The translations under genes were made by a program, and so were the position numbers. The notes beneath the pieces were generated by a model. The model worked only from the letters and a program-made list of their open reading frames with translations, was not told the origin of the DNA and ran no database searches. Positions 19,401-27,514 of a stretch of DNA of 64,000 nt are shown here, piece after piece. Position 1 is the first letter of the stretch; each line of letters starts with the position of its first letter. The stretch comes from Bacteroides sp. (lineage in GTDB: Bacteria > Bacteroidota > Bacteroidia > Bacteroidales > P3): contig JAMPIH010000002.1 in NCBI GenBank assembly GCA_023662825.1, forward strand, positions 62,001 through 126,000, written 5' to 3'.

Positions 19401-21700
19401 ACCAAATCTATACGGTAACGGCCAAGACGGGCTGTAATCAGCCTCCGTTTGTGGATATCACGTTTACGGCCACGGTCAAACCGGTTCCCGAAGTTATCAT
19501 CAAAGACAATTCCGCCTGCCGTCCTGAGCCCTTGGTATTGGCTACCGAACCCCTGGATCCGACGGAAGTGGATTCCGCTACAGGCGTGAAGTGGTTTGTT
19601 GACAACAAACCCTACACCCAACCCTCCGTGCCGCCCGCCAATAGCGTAACCGTAAGGTGCGAGATAACGGGGCGAAACGGCTGTACAGGCTCGAACGAGA
19701 TTATCATGAAGTCGTACGATTCTCCGGACGTGAAGATCGGGGTGGAAGGCATGCCTGGCTCGGTAGACGGCATCTATTGCGCTACGCTTGGAGACGTTCA
19801 TTTTACGGGACAGGGGGCGGCGACGTATGTCTGGAAGGTGGCCTCACAGACGGATCCCGTTTCTACCGCCAACGACTATATCCTCAACGTACGGAACGAT
19901 GAAGAACTATCCCTTACCGGTACGGAGAACGGCTGCGCTACAGAAAAGAAAGTCTCGATAGTCGTCAAACCCAACGCCGAAGTTCAATCGGATACCACCG
20001 CCTGTATGGGCTCCGATTTTCAAATCGTGCCAATTCCCGAAGCCGATGTAAGCTTGAGATTGTTGGATCCGTCGGGTAAGGAATGCGCGTGTTCTTTCAT
20101 AAAAGTGGAAAACTATGAACCTGAAGCTGTGGGTGTCTATACCTTTTTCTTTGACCGTAAAGGTTGTGTGGAGAGCCGGCAGGTGGAACTGAAGATGTAT
20201 CCCGTTCCTCAATTCGATTTCGCCGACAGTGAATTCTGCGAGGGAGAGCCTTTGAAGTTGAGCGTGGAAACGGGATTGGATGCCACTATGCAAAGCAAGA
20301 GCCAATTTACATGGTACGATAAGGACGGCAATGAACTTCCCGGCCAGATGGGGTCAAATTCATATACGGGGAAGGCTTTGGCTTTGGCGGATGGCGGTGA
20401 CTATCGTCTGCATATTAAAGTGGATAACCAATGCGACTATGACGGAACGGTTACGGTAAAGGTGGATCCCCATTCGCATCCGAATTTTGCGGTGGATCCG
20501 TTCTACTGCGAGGGCGCGGATTTCGTTACCAAGGCGGAAGACCAAGGACCCGGGGCAACCTACGGATGGTATTCAGCCAACCGACCGTTCCTCACCACGC
20601 CTGTGCCGGAAACACTGCTCGAGTTGGGCGGATTGATGATGGAAGACAGCGCGTTCCTGACACTGACCGTGTATCGCGGTGCCTGTGTGGACGATACCTC
20701 CATCTTTATCCATGTACGTTCCATGCCCAAGCCCGAAATCGAGCCGGTGGGCGCCATGCAGGACGAGAAAGGGGATTACTATTGCGAAGGCTCGCCCATA
20801 CGCCTGGATGTTCCCGATGCCCGGGCGGGCGACACGATAAGCTGGTATTTTAACGGCAACCTGATTCCCGGCGCAACCTCGGGCAGTTACGGGGTTGCTG
20901 CCGCCACGCTTGCAGACAACGGCAAATACGTTTACGAGGTGAAGCGCAACGGCTGCAACGGCGAGACTTCGCTCTATGTGGATATTCGGGCGCTGCCGGT
21001 GCCCTTGGTGCAGGATACCTTCATGTGTTCGGGCAAAACCTTTATGGCGGATGCCTACAATGAGCTGTATCCGGACGCCACCTTCAGCTGGTCGACGGGA
21101 AGCACGGGCCGTCTGTTGGAAATCAATGCGGGCGGAACGTATTCGGTGGTGATGAGCTACGCGGGCTGCGACGGAAATAAATCGTTCACGGTGGAGGAAA
21201 GGCCTTCTCCGCATATCGGGTTCCCCGAAGACACGGTGATGTGCCAGCGGGATTCGATCCTGTTGAGGGCTCCCGGCGGCATGGACACCTACCGCTGGCA
21301 GGACGGTTCAACCGGTCAGACCTATCTGGTTACGTCCGAAGGCGCTTATACGCTCTTTGTGGAACTGACGGGATGCACCGACTACAACGAAATCTTCGTG
21401 CACGAGGATTTCTGCTCCAACCTGTACTTCCCTTCGGCCTTCTCGCCCAACGGCGATGCCATCAACGACCGCTTCGGCCCCATCACCACGGCGGAAGACG
21501 ATCAAGTGGTGTACTCCCTGTATGTCTACAACCGCAACGGCGAGAAAGTGTTCGAAAGCCACAGCCTGACTGAAAGCTGGGACGGAACCTATAAGGGCGA
21601 GAAATGCCCCGGCGGCGTGTATATCTACCGTTGCATCGCCCATGCCAGGCAGAACGGGCGCAAGCTTTCGGCCGACGGCACGGTGACGCTTCTGCGGTAG
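16406..21700 (+). CDS. Giant secreted protein with type B (gliding-motility-type) T9SS C-terminal domain
   Basis: 1764 residues. A signal peptide ends LRAQ. The last ~90 residues are a CHU_C/type B sorting domain: FPSAFSPNGDAINDRF, a VYNRNGEKVFES core and WDGTYKGEKCPGGVYIY, ending GTVTLLR. This routes proteins through the type IX system to the surface or outside. Between them lie many Ig/PKD-like beta modules, each with paired cysteines and phrases such as VCSGELLDLYV, YCPGEQVEL, FCEGEPLKL and YCEGSPI, which suggest serial duplication. No catalytic motif was seen; an adhesin or extracellular-matrix role is inference. The central part (roughly 16.9-19.1 kb) is clearly more AT-rich than the C-terminal third and the neighbouring genes. 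Confidence 0.9.
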   Translation: MKRFCGFLILVTLLAVVIPGSLRAQSSASIETFDRQVCSGASLFLNGGLYRILTNDCEILSIKANGTGEDLKGKEWITLTASATYQIQYKDNANPGGAVANARIDVIAQPTLSIAVTSPNPVPAAVCKGTRVNLRATGNMDVYWLISTDRDFSQQGTTMTFELEESCRVTAQSHNACGFVEKYVDFNVISEPDLSKAELIVDTNMNGAYCMDCGFFPKTADIVKGATMGTVKESTVTWADGTTEEKTIGRNSFSEKIKVHAVVEMQAGSCGASATATRTIDREYILNVKGGSDCKPEVKPSVTLTPCKDGEVTLDNLSSACTLTNPTLISSNPKITINPVSGRFPYDEGNGKNVYYWKLNWENYTPQDPVAVLTAGASYSINCPYSASKPTLTGNISKPISVNIDTSYLTFRYEYCPDGTATLEISGDNTVTINEVTLIRPTGGLSGSFRETASLKNKKTYESVEAITTSLLPKYRELRLKVKYRVEYGTCQFDVEREEVKTITTKDCNMDLLLEQTGPCIGEPRTVRMTNADGMVADYIEVAPHEKFTFKQYPGEFMFEPYYAGAPGIPSVTDDITVTMYYHMEAAPQQILSMTKEFKGPDQLKVEACKPYFNGSISINSGEKSKCPMCPGASLNATIEFKNTTTSKDNSNVTLITTNASRNGKSSDDAWVKSNTKLQYRLTYYLYDDLDYEFAVTYNEGDSIYTIPKMDLVDANGNPISASKASGEVNFGETASTTSVTMANICNLMAYAGMDNNRENPVDSVCSGELLDLYVYSKNLFDTLYNITWDNAEVQKVGTGEETFNYVYGTGKTQNRNIKLYHYRVNASAPGIYPFVLRSKIRDSVIERRDTIKVAVLENPRIFIQDTVYACLNDRVNLWEYVDSAAIDVKTLISNSPDGLIVGSATDDYREATANLRYTCGKKTLTERISIKTAPSVYNAFIDDAEYCPGEQVELNAKTNGKVTWTRRRKLEGGGFSQADTLVLNASNRVLSDEMGTTDQIYTVTAKTGCNQPPFVDITFTATVKPVPEVIIKDNSACRPEPLVLATEPLDPTEVDSATGVKWFVDNKPYTQPSVPPANSVTVRCEITGRNGCTGSNEIIMKSYDSPDVKIGVEGMPGSVDGIYCATLGDVHFTGQGAATYVWKVASQTDPVSTANDYILNVRNDEELSLTGTENGCATEKKVSIVVKPNAEVQSDTTACMGSDFQIVPIPEADVSLRLLDPSGKECACSFIKVENYEPEAVGVYTFFFDRKGCVESRQVELKMYPVPQFDFADSEFCEGEPLKLSVETGLDATMQSKSQFTWYDKDGNELPGQMGSNSYTGKALALADGGDYRLHIKVDNQCDYDGTVTVKVDPHSHPNFAVDPFYCEGADFVTKAEDQGPGATYGWYSANRPFLTTPVPETLLELGGLMMEDSAFLTLTVYRGACVDDTSIFIHVRSMPKPEIEPVGAMQDEKGDYYCEGSPIRLDVPDARAGDTISWYFNGNLIPGATSGSYGVAAATLADNGKYVYEVKRNGCNGETSLYVDIRALPVPLVQDTFMCSGKTFMADAYNELYPDATFSWSTGSTGRLLEINAGGTYSVVMSYAGCDGNKSFTVEERPSPHIGFPEDTVMCQRDSILLRAPGGMDTYRWQDGSTGQTYLVTSEGAYTLFVELTGCTDYNEIFVHEDFCSNLYFPSAFSPNGDAINDRFGPITTAEDDQVVYSLYVYNRNGEKVFESHSLTESWDGTYKGEKCPGGVYIYRCIAHARQNGRKLSADGTVTLLR

Positions 21701-21745
21701 GGAAGGGCTTCCGAAATAAAATCGGAAGTTTTTCTAAAAAAGTAT

Positions 21746-21753
21746 TACCTTTG
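21746..21753 (+). promoter_or_regulatory. Candidate -7 element of the yceD-rpmF-plsX-fabH operon
   Basis: TACCTTTG 22 bases before the yceD-like start; upstream box is only a T-rich stretch. Confidence 0.45.
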
Positions 21754-21775
21754 CGGGCTTTAATTTAGCCTGCAT

Positions 21776-22312
21776 ATGTCGAAACAGGGAGGTGGGTTCC
21801 GCTTGGAGTTCGCCGGTTTGAAAGAGGGCAAGCATACGTTTGCGTACGTTTTGGAACAGGAATTTATGGAGCTGTATCCCGAAGCGGACGTGTTCTGCGA
21901 GCCTCAGGTGCGGGTTGAGTTGGAAATGGAGAAGCGGGAACGCATGATGTTGCTGTCTTTCCGTTTCAGCGGCACGGCGGGTACGGCCTGCGACCGATGC
22001 CTCAGGCCCTTGCGCTTCGGGGTGGAGGTGCAGGAGGAAATCATCGTCAAGACGGCCTCGGCCGGCGAGAGTGACGCGCAAGACGAAGAAAACCTTTGGT
22101 GGGTCAGCGAAAAGGACACCGCCATCGATTTGGCTCCGTACTTCTACGAAACCATCGCCTTGAGCCGTCCCCTGCAGGTTTTCTGCCCGGAAGACGAAAC
22201 CGGAGCACCTACCTGCGACCCCGCGATGCTGCACCTGTATGAACAGCCGTCCGGGCAGCAGGAGCCGGAGACCGACCCTCGCTGGGATGCGCTGAAAAAG
22301 CTAAAGCGATAA
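21776..22312 (+). CDS. YceD/DUF177 family protein
   Basis: 178 residues. The family-typical CDRCLRPL segment sits near residue 67, and the C-terminal part is acidic. In most bacteria this gene precedes rpmF, as here (29-base gap), and it has been linked to 23S rRNA accumulation and ribosome assembly (established for YceD of plants and E. coli). One Cys-x-x-Cys is present (C64, C67). It opens the rpmF-plsX-fabH operon that couples ribosome and fatty-acid synthesis. Confidence 0.85.
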   Translation: MSKQGGGFRLEFAGLKEGKHTFAYVLEQEFMELYPEADVFCEPQVRVELEMEKRERMMLLSFRFSGTAGTACDRCLRPLRFGVEVQEEIIVKTASAGESDAQDEENLWWVSEKDTAIDLAPYFYETIALSRPLQVFCPEDETGAPTCDPAMLHLYEQPSGQQEPETDPRWDALKKLKR

Positions 22313-22341
22313 GAGTATAAACGTTTTAAACAAAATAAGTC

Positions 22342-22527
22342 ATGCCTAATCCTAAATGGAGGTTCTCCAAGACCAGAACCAGAAAAAGAAGAACCCACGA
22401 CAAATTGGATATGCCTCAATTGGCAACCTGCAGCAACTGCGGTTCGCCCGTTCTGTACCACCATGTTTGCCCCGAATGCGGATACTACCGTGGCAAACAA
22501 GTGATGGAAGTAAAGACCAACGCGTAG
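22342..22527 (+). CDS. rpmF: 50S ribosomal protein L32
   Basis: 61 residues with the full L32 pattern: basic N terminus (MPNPKWRFSKTRTRKRR) and two Cys-x-x-Cys knuckles, CSNC and CPEC, of the zinc-binding form. Part of the large ribosomal subunit. The classical yceD-rpmF-plsX-fabH gene order supports it. Confidence 0.97.
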   Translation: MPNPKWRFSKTRTRKRRTHDKLDMPQLATCSNCGSPVLYHHVCPECGYYRGKQVMEVKTNA

Positions 22528-22563
22528 TGTTGCAGTGGCTTAACCGCCACGTAAATTTCCGTA

Positions 22564-23517
22564 ATGAAATTCGGATTGGACATAATGGGGGGCGATTTCG
22601 CTCCCGCCGCCACCATAGACGGAGCGGTTTCTGCATTGGATGAGATCGGTTCGGGCAATGTAATCGCCTTGCTCGGAGATGAAACGCTTATCCGGGAGGA
22701 ACTGCGCCGCAGGGGTGTGGGTGAGGACAGGTTCGATATCGTGCACTGTCCCGAAAACATCTCGATGGAAGAAAAGCCGCTCAAGGCTTTGTCCGAAAAA
22801 CCGGGTTCCGGTATCGCCACAGGGTTCAGGATGTTGGCGCAGGGAGGCTTGGACGCCTTTGCCAGCGCCGGCAATTCGGGAGCCATGCTGGCGGGTGCCG
22901 TCATGAGCCTCAAGTGCATTCCCGGTATATTGCGTCCCTGCACCTGTACCATGGTTCCTCAGGAAGACGGAACCTATAACCTTTTGCTCGACATCGGCAC
23001 CACGCCCGACGCCAAGCCGGAGGTGATGGTGCAGTTCGCCATTATCGGCAGCATATTCTCGCGCTATGTGCTGGGAGTATCCGAACCCAAGGTGGGGCTT
23101 CTGAACGTGGGCACCGAAGACGGCAAGGGAAACCTTCAGTGTCAGGCGGTGTTCCCGCTCCTGAAGGAATGCCCGCACATGAACTTTACGGGAAACATGG
23201 AACCGCGCGACTTGTTCAAGAACCGTGCCGACGTAATGCTGGCCGACGGTTTTGTGGGCAATATCGTATTGAAGGAAATCGAAACATTTTACAGACTTAT
23301 CCAAAAGCGGGGCATTTCCGATCCGCTTTTCGACAGGTTAAATTACGAGATTTACGGTGGAAGTCCCATCTTGGGCGTGAATGCGCCCGTGGTGTTGGGA
23401 CATGGCATTTCCAGTCCTCTGGCCATCAAGAATATGCTATTGCAGTCCAAACGCATGAGCGAGCAAGGCTTGATCGATGCCCTCCGCCGGCTGTTTGCCG
23501 CCTATACAGGCGAATAA
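22564..23517 (+). CDS. plsX: Phosphate acyltransferase PlsX
   Basis: 317 residues, family-typical length. It makes acyl-phosphate from acyl-ACP, feeding PlsY in phospholipid synthesis at the inner face of the membrane. Opening MKFGLDIMGGDFAP and the GNSGAMLAG and DGFVGNIVLK motifs are diagnostic. Starts 36 bases after rpmF and is followed by fabH after 22 bases. Confidence 0.96.
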   Translation: MKFGLDIMGGDFAPAATIDGAVSALDEIGSGNVIALLGDETLIREELRRRGVGEDRFDIVHCPENISMEEKPLKALSEKPGSGIATGFRMLAQGGLDAFASAGNSGAMLAGAVMSLKCIPGILRPCTCTMVPQEDGTYNLLLDIGTTPDAKPEVMVQFAIIGSIFSRYVLGVSEPKVGLLNVGTEDGKGNLQCQAVFPLLKECPHMNFTGNMEPRDLFKNRADVMLADGFVGNIVLKEIETFYRLIQKRGISDPLFDRLNYEIYGGSPILGVNAPVVLGHGISSPLAIKNMLLQSKRMSEQGLIDALRRLFAAYTGE

Positions 23518-23539
23518 CGGCACGTAAAGAAATGGCTTT

Positions 23540-24535
23540 ATGGAAAAAATAAATGCCGCCATAACGGGAGTGGGTTGCTATCTTCCCGATTATGTGCTTA
23601 CCAACGACGAACTGAGCCGTATGGTGGATACTTCCGACGAATGGATCATGACCCGTATCGGCATCAAGGAACGCCGTATCCAGAAGGAAGAAGGCAAGGC
23701 TACCTCCGATATGGCGGCGGCTGCCATCAACGACCTGTTGCGCAAGACCGGCACCAAGCCCGAGGAAATCGACATGGTGCTCTGCGCCACGGTGACGCCC
23801 GATATGCGGTTTCCGGCCACGGCATGTCTGATCGCCGACAAGATAGGTGCCAAGAACGCCTTCGCGTTCGATATAAATTCGGGTTGCTCCGGCTTTGTTT
23901 TCTCGCTTTCCACGGCGGCGCACTTCGTGGAATCGGGCCGTTATAAGAAAGTGGTGCTGGTAGGTGCCGAAAAGATGTCCTCGATGGTGGATTACACCGA
24001 CCGGGCCACCTGTCCCATTTTCGGCGACGGTGCGGCGGCGGTGTTGATCGAGCCCACCACCGAAAAACTCGGCGTATTGGACGAAGAGCTCTATTCCGAC
24101 GGCTCGGGCTGGACACACCTGCACATGAAGGCCGGCGGTTCGCTGATTCCCCCTTCGCACGAAACCGTCGATAAGCGTTGGCACTACATCTATCAGGAAG
24201 GTCAGCCCGTATTCAAGTGGGCGGTGTCCAAGATGGCCGACGTGGCCGAAAGCATCGTGAAGCGCAACGGTCTGGATGCCGACAAGGTATGGGTGGCTCC
24301 CCACCAGGCGAACCTGCGTATCATCGATGCCGTGCAAAGACGGCTCGGCGTTCCCCACGAACACGTGATGATCAATATCGAGAAATACGGCAACACCACT
24401 TCGGCCACCATTCCCCTTTTGTTCTGTGAATGGGAAAAGAAGTTCAAGAAAGGCGACGACATCGTGCTCTGTGCCTTCGGTGCCGGGTTCTCATGGGGCG
24501 GTATCTGGCTCAAATGGGCCTACGACGCCCAGTAG
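23540..24535 (+). CDS. fabH: 3-oxoacyl-ACP synthase III (KASIII)
   Basis: 331 residues. It starts fatty-acid synthesis by condensing an acyl-CoA with malonyl-ACP. The catalytic triad is visible: Cys116 in DINSGCSGF, His in APHQANLRI and Asn in EKYGNTTSATIP. In branched-chain producers the primer may be isobutyryl- or isovaleryl-CoA; specificity cannot be read here. Last gene of the operon. Confidence 0.96.
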   Translation: MEKINAAITGVGCYLPDYVLTNDELSRMVDTSDEWIMTRIGIKERRIQKEEGKATSDMAAAAINDLLRKTGTKPEEIDMVLCATVTPDMRFPATACLIADKIGAKNAFAFDINSGCSGFVFSLSTAAHFVESGRYKKVVLVGAEKMSSMVDYTDRATCPIFGDGAAAVLIEPTTEKLGVLDEELYSDGSGWTHLHMKAGGSLIPPSHETVDKRWHYIYQEGQPVFKWAVSKMADVAESIVKRNGLDADKVWVAPHQANLRIIDAVQRRLGVPHEHVMINIEKYGNTTSATIPLLFCEWEKKFKKGDDIVLCAFGAGFSWGGIWLKWAYDAQ

Positions 24536-24623
24536 GATTCTCCCCAAAACGCTTATCTGCGGAGTTCTTGATTTATGCCTTGCAGCTAAGCATTTTGAAA
24601 ATCCTCTGATTAAAGAAAGGCTT

Positions 24624-24659
24624 AAAGGGCTGTCTGATATTTTCAGGCGGCCTTTTTTG
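24624..24659 (+). terminator. Terminator after fabH
   Basis: A hairpin pairing AAAGG...CTGTCTG with CAGGCGG...CCTTT around ATATTTT, with one bulged G and a run of six T. It ends just before the stop of the convergent methyltransferase gene. Confidence 0.65.
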
Positions 24660-24667
24660 TTTTTGGA

Positions 24668-25474
24668 TTAAGCATTCCGCTGAATCTCCGAGCAGAGGAT
24701 GGCTGCGGCGATGGCCGCGTTGAGTGATTCGGCTCCAGTGGATTCGTGTTTTGGGGATGCGGGAATCGTGAGCCTATGGTGTACGGCCTGTTCGAAATCG
24801 GCTCCGATGCCGTGCGCCTCGTTGCCTATGATATACCAGGCATTTTTTGTGTCCAGATTCGTTTTGTAGATGTTCCCGCCTTTCATGAACGTGCCGTAAA
24901 CTGCCACGGGCGCAGGCTTTTCCTGTATGATTTCGAGAAACCTTTCCCTCGTTGCCTGATACACCGGCACCAGAGCCACCGAACCCATCGACGACTGCAC
25001 GCACTTGGGTTGGAAAACGTCGGCGCAGCCTTCGGTGCAGAGGATACGGTCTATGCCGAACCAATCGGCCATACGGATAATGGTGCCCATATTGCCTGGA
25101 TCACGCAGTTCGTCCAGCACCAGGCTCACGCCCGGACAAAGGTTCGGGGTGTCGGGCAGGGAAGTGTCGGGTTGCCGGCAGAGCATCCATACTTCCTGCG
25201 GACATTCCAGGCCGCTGATGCGTTCCAGTTCCTTGGCCGACACCTCTATCTTCTCGGATTGTATTCCGCTCCGTCTTTCCCATTGCAGCAGCAGTCGCTG
25301 GTTGGCGTCCTTGTTCCACCAGGATTCCAACGCCAGAATCTTTTCTATCTGCAGGGACGATTGCAGCAGTACCTCCGCCACCTTGGGCGTTTCGGCCACG
25401 AACACACCGTCTTGACGGCGGAACTTTTTCTGTTGGTAATTCTTGAACTGCTTGATTTGGGATGCAGAAATCAT
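24668..25474 (-). CDS. TrmH/SpoU-family RNA 2'-O-methyltransferase
   Basis: 268 residues. N-terminal RNA-binding substrate domain (~residues 1-100), then the knotted SPOUT domain with motif 1 (DPGNMGTIIRMADWFG), motif 2 (IGNEAHGIG) and motif 3 (AESLNAAIAAAIL), which bind S-adenosylmethionine. Closest in layout to 23S rRNA/tRNA ribose methylases of the RlmB/TsnR group; the exact RNA target is unknown. It lies 78 bases downstream of rplI, past a terminator. Confidence 0.9.
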   Translation of the reverse strand: MISASQIKQFKNYQQKKFRRQDGVFVAETPKVAEVLLQSSLQIEKILALESWWNKDANQRLLLQWERRSGIQSEKIEVSAKELERISGLECPQEVWMLCRQPDTSLPDTPNLCPGVSLVLDELRDPGNMGTIIRMADWFGIDRILCTEGCADVFQPKCVQSSMGSVALVPVYQATRERFLEIIQEKPAPVAVYGTFMKGGNIYKTNLDTKNAWYIIGNEAHGIGADFEQAVHHRLTIPASPKHESTGAESLNAAIAAAILCSEIQRNA

Positions 25475-25505
25475 AGGGTGGGGAATTAGGGTGTCAAGAT
25501 ACGAA

Positions 25506-25535
25506 AAAAGCCGCTTCGTTCGGGAAGCGGCTTTT
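25506..25535 (-). terminator. Terminator of the rpsF-rpsR-rplI operon
   Basis: A perfect 12-base stem (25506-25517 with 25524-25535) with a 6-base loop and flanking A/T runs, 18 bases beyond the rplI stop. It could also work on the other strand. Confidence 0.88.
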
Positions 25536-25552
25536 CCTTACGGGGCAAAAAC

Positions 25553-26002
25553 CTATTCGGCGTAAACGTCCAATTCGATTTCGGCCTTTACTTCGCGGTG
25601 CAGGTCAATCTTGGCCTTGTGCTGGCCGATTTCCTTGATGGCTTCACCGGGAATGGTGATTTTCTTGCGGTCGATATCGAAACTGTGCTGTTCTTTCAAG
25701 GCATCGGCGATCTGAATCGTGTTCACCGAACCGAAAATCTTGCCGGAAGTACCCGCTTTGGCAGCGATCTTCACTACAAGACCGTTCAGTTTGGCGGCCA
25801 AGGTTTCAGCTTCCGCCTTGATCTTTTCTTCCTTGAAGGCGCGTTGCTTGAGGTTTTCGGCACGCATTTTCTTCATACCGGGAGTGGCCATTACGGCGTA
25901 TCCTTGGGGAATGAGGAAATTGTTGGCGTAACCGTTCTTTACCGTAACGATATCGTCTTTGTAGCCCAATTTGGCCACGTCTTTAGTCAAAATAATTTCC
26001 AT
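25553..26002 (-). CDS. rplI: 50S ribosomal protein L9
   Basis: 149 residues, standard length. N-terminal domain with the family signature (GYANNFLIPQGYA), a long charged linker helix and a C-terminal rRNA-binding domain. Last gene of a three-gene ribosomal operon, 13 bases after rpsR. Confidence 0.97.
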   Translation of the reverse strand: MEIILTKDVAKLGYKDDIVTVKNGYANNFLIPQGYAVMATPGMKKMRAENLKQRAFKEEKIKAEAETLAAKLNGLVVKIAAKAGTSGKIFGSVNTIQIADALKEQHSFDIDRKKITIPGEAIKEIGQHKAKIDLHREVKAEIELDVYAE

Positions 26003-26015
26003 TCTCTTATCCTCC

Positions 26016-26282
26016 TTACTTTAACAAGTCGCCTACATAGGGCATAAGGGCCAAATGACGGGCGCGTTTGATGGCCTGCGCTACTTTCTTCTGGTATTTC
26101 TGCGAGGTGCCGGTAATGCGGCGGGGCAGAATCTTGCCTTGTTCGTTCACGAACTTCAAAAGGAAGTCGGCATCCTTGTAATCGATATATTTGATACCGC
26201 TCTTCTTGAAACGGCACCATTTCTTCTTCTTGGTATCTACCGCAATCGGGGTAAGATATTTAATGTCGTTATCTACAGCCAT
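26016..26282 (-). CDS. rpsR: 30S ribosomal protein S18
   Basis: 88 residues with the S18 core [24 protein letters not shown] and [10 protein letters not shown]. Binds S6 on the small-subunit platform. Starts 4 bases after the rpsF stop, as is usual. Confidence 0.97.
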   Translation of the reverse strand: MAVDNDIKYLTPIAVDTKKKKWCRFKKSGIKYIDYKDADFLLKFVNEQGKILPRRITGTSQKYQKKVAQAIKRARHLALMPYVGDLLK

Positions 26283-26286
26283 CGTT

Positions 26287-26643
26287 TTACTTGTTTTCGG
26301 GGTTTACACTAGCTTCTTTCTTGGCGGCATGCTTCTTTTCATTGTAGGCGATAGCATGCTTGTCCAGCTTGGTGGTGAGGAAACGCAACATCTTTTCATC
26401 GCGGCGGAAAGCGGTTTCCAACACGTCGATGGCTTTTCCTTCGGCCTTGAATTCTATCAGGTAATAGAATCCGGTGGCTTTCTTCTGGATGGGATACGCC
26501 AGTTTCTTCAATCCCCAATCGTCTTCGAAGACGATCTCGGCACCTTGCTCAACGAGCAGGCTCCGGTACTTCTTTACCGCTTCCTTCATCTGTTCTTCAG
26601 ACAAAACGGGAGTCATAATGAAAACGGTTTCGTACTGATTCAT
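26287..26643 (-). CDS. rpsF: 30S ribosomal protein S6
   Basis: 118 residues. [18 protein letters not shown] start and the [18 protein letters not shown] core are typical. First gene of the rpsF-rpsR-rplI operon, with a clean promoter upstream. Confidence 0.97.
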   Translation of the reverse strand: MNQYETVFIMTPVLSEEQMKEAVKKYRSLLVEQGAEIVFEDDWGLKKLAYPIQKKATGFYYLIEFKAEGKAIDVLETAFRRDEKMLRFLTTKLDKHAIAYNEKKHAAKKEASVNPENK

Positions 26644-26704
26644 CGTTTTACTTTGTTAAAGGTTAGTAATCAATAAACTTTATGGTTTTCGCCAAAAAAG
26701 CCCG

Positions 26705-26735
26705 CAAAGATAGCGATTATTTTTGCTAAACCCAA
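26705..26735 (-). promoter_or_regulatory. Predicted promoter of rpsF-rpsR-rplI
   Basis: On the minus strand TTG at 26735-26733, a 20-base spacer and TATCTTTG at 26712-26705; leader of about 55 bases before rpsF. This leader may carry autoregulation by S6-S18, known elsewhere, but no such fold was worked out. Confidence 0.7.
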
Positions 26736-26778
26736 ATGTGCGATGACGAGAATGAAATAGGTTGAGTCCATATATGTA

Positions 26779-27411
26779 TTACAGAGCAAAAACTATATAG
26801 GCGAAATTTGTCAAGATATACAGGGTGGCGGCAAGGAATGCCCAAGAGGGCGAGATGGGATGTGTTTTCCATTTTTTATCCAGGCGGGGAATCAGGTTGC
26901 CCAAGAGTACCGGCAGCGAGAAATGCTGCACCGATTTTTGGGCGTTGTATCGGGCGGCGTTCTGAAAGAATACCGTAATGAACAGCAGCGCGGCGGAGGT
27001 GAGGGCGAGGGTAGGCAGTCCGGAAGCCTTGTCGGCGAGCCGTAGGGTTTCCGTCCAGTAGAAAAAGCCGAAAACGAATGCCGCCATCAGCTCGCCCAAG
27101 GCCAGGAAGCGCGAGGGCCAGATCACGAAAAGCGCGCCGATCGCCATCAGGATGCCATCGGCTTTAAAGGTCGCGGGCGATTTCCAAATTGTGAGGATGC
27201 AGAAAAAAAGCGCCGCCGGAAAGACGAGCGCGCAGGCCGGGGCCCTTTTCTCGGCGATAAGAGCCAGGCCGAGGCTCAACAGGAACGTATAGCAGGCACG
27301 TGCCAGAAAAAGAGACTCCATGCCGTATCCGGGCAGCAGCAACGAGGCTATGCAACCGCCCCCCACGGCCAGCGGAAAGGCTTTGGCCGAATGAATCCTC
27401 CTTGTTTTCAT
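26779..27411 (-). CDS. Hypothetical inner-membrane protein
   Basis: 210 residues, not recognised. It consists almost wholly of hydrophobic segments, about six or seven predicted helices (for example around residues 14-30, 33-52, 60-77, 84-100, 105-120, 133-152 and 190-208), with short loops and a basic N terminus. No enzyme motif seen. It resembles the loosely conserved membrane proteins of Bacteroidetes that accompany undecaprenyl or polysaccharide genes, but this is only an impression. It is divergent from the transketolase operon with about 100 bases between. Confidence 0.65.
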   Translation of the reverse strand: MKTRRIHSAKAFPLAVGGGCIASLLLPGYGMESLFLARACYTFLLSLGLALIAEKRAPACALVFPAALFFCILTIWKSPATFKADGILMAIGALFVIWPSRFLALGELMAAFVFGFFYWTETLRLADKASGLPTLALTSAALLFITVFFQNAARYNAQKSVQHFSLPVLLGNLIPRLDKKWKTHPISPSWAFLAATLYILTNFAYIVFAL

Positions 27412-27463
27412 GCGGCAATATTACGAAAACAAAAAACGCGACGGAATTTTTTTTGATATTTCT

Positions 27464-27471
27464 TACATTTG
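27464..27471 (+). promoter_or_regulatory. Candidate -7 element of the transketolase operon
   Basis: TACATTTG 43 bases before the transketolase start; the upstream region is a run of T with no TTG at the usual spacing. Confidence 0.45.
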
Positions 27472-27514
27472 CAGGTCAATGGAGTTCGATTGACGGGATA
27501 CAAAACACGAAATC

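Noticed and set aside
22313..22341. Metabolite riboswitch before rpmF/plsX/fabH
   Set aside because: Gap too short and unstructured.
27421..27510. Possible small RNA before transketolase
   Set aside because: Only A/T-rich tracts and a promoter box; no stable fold or terminator.
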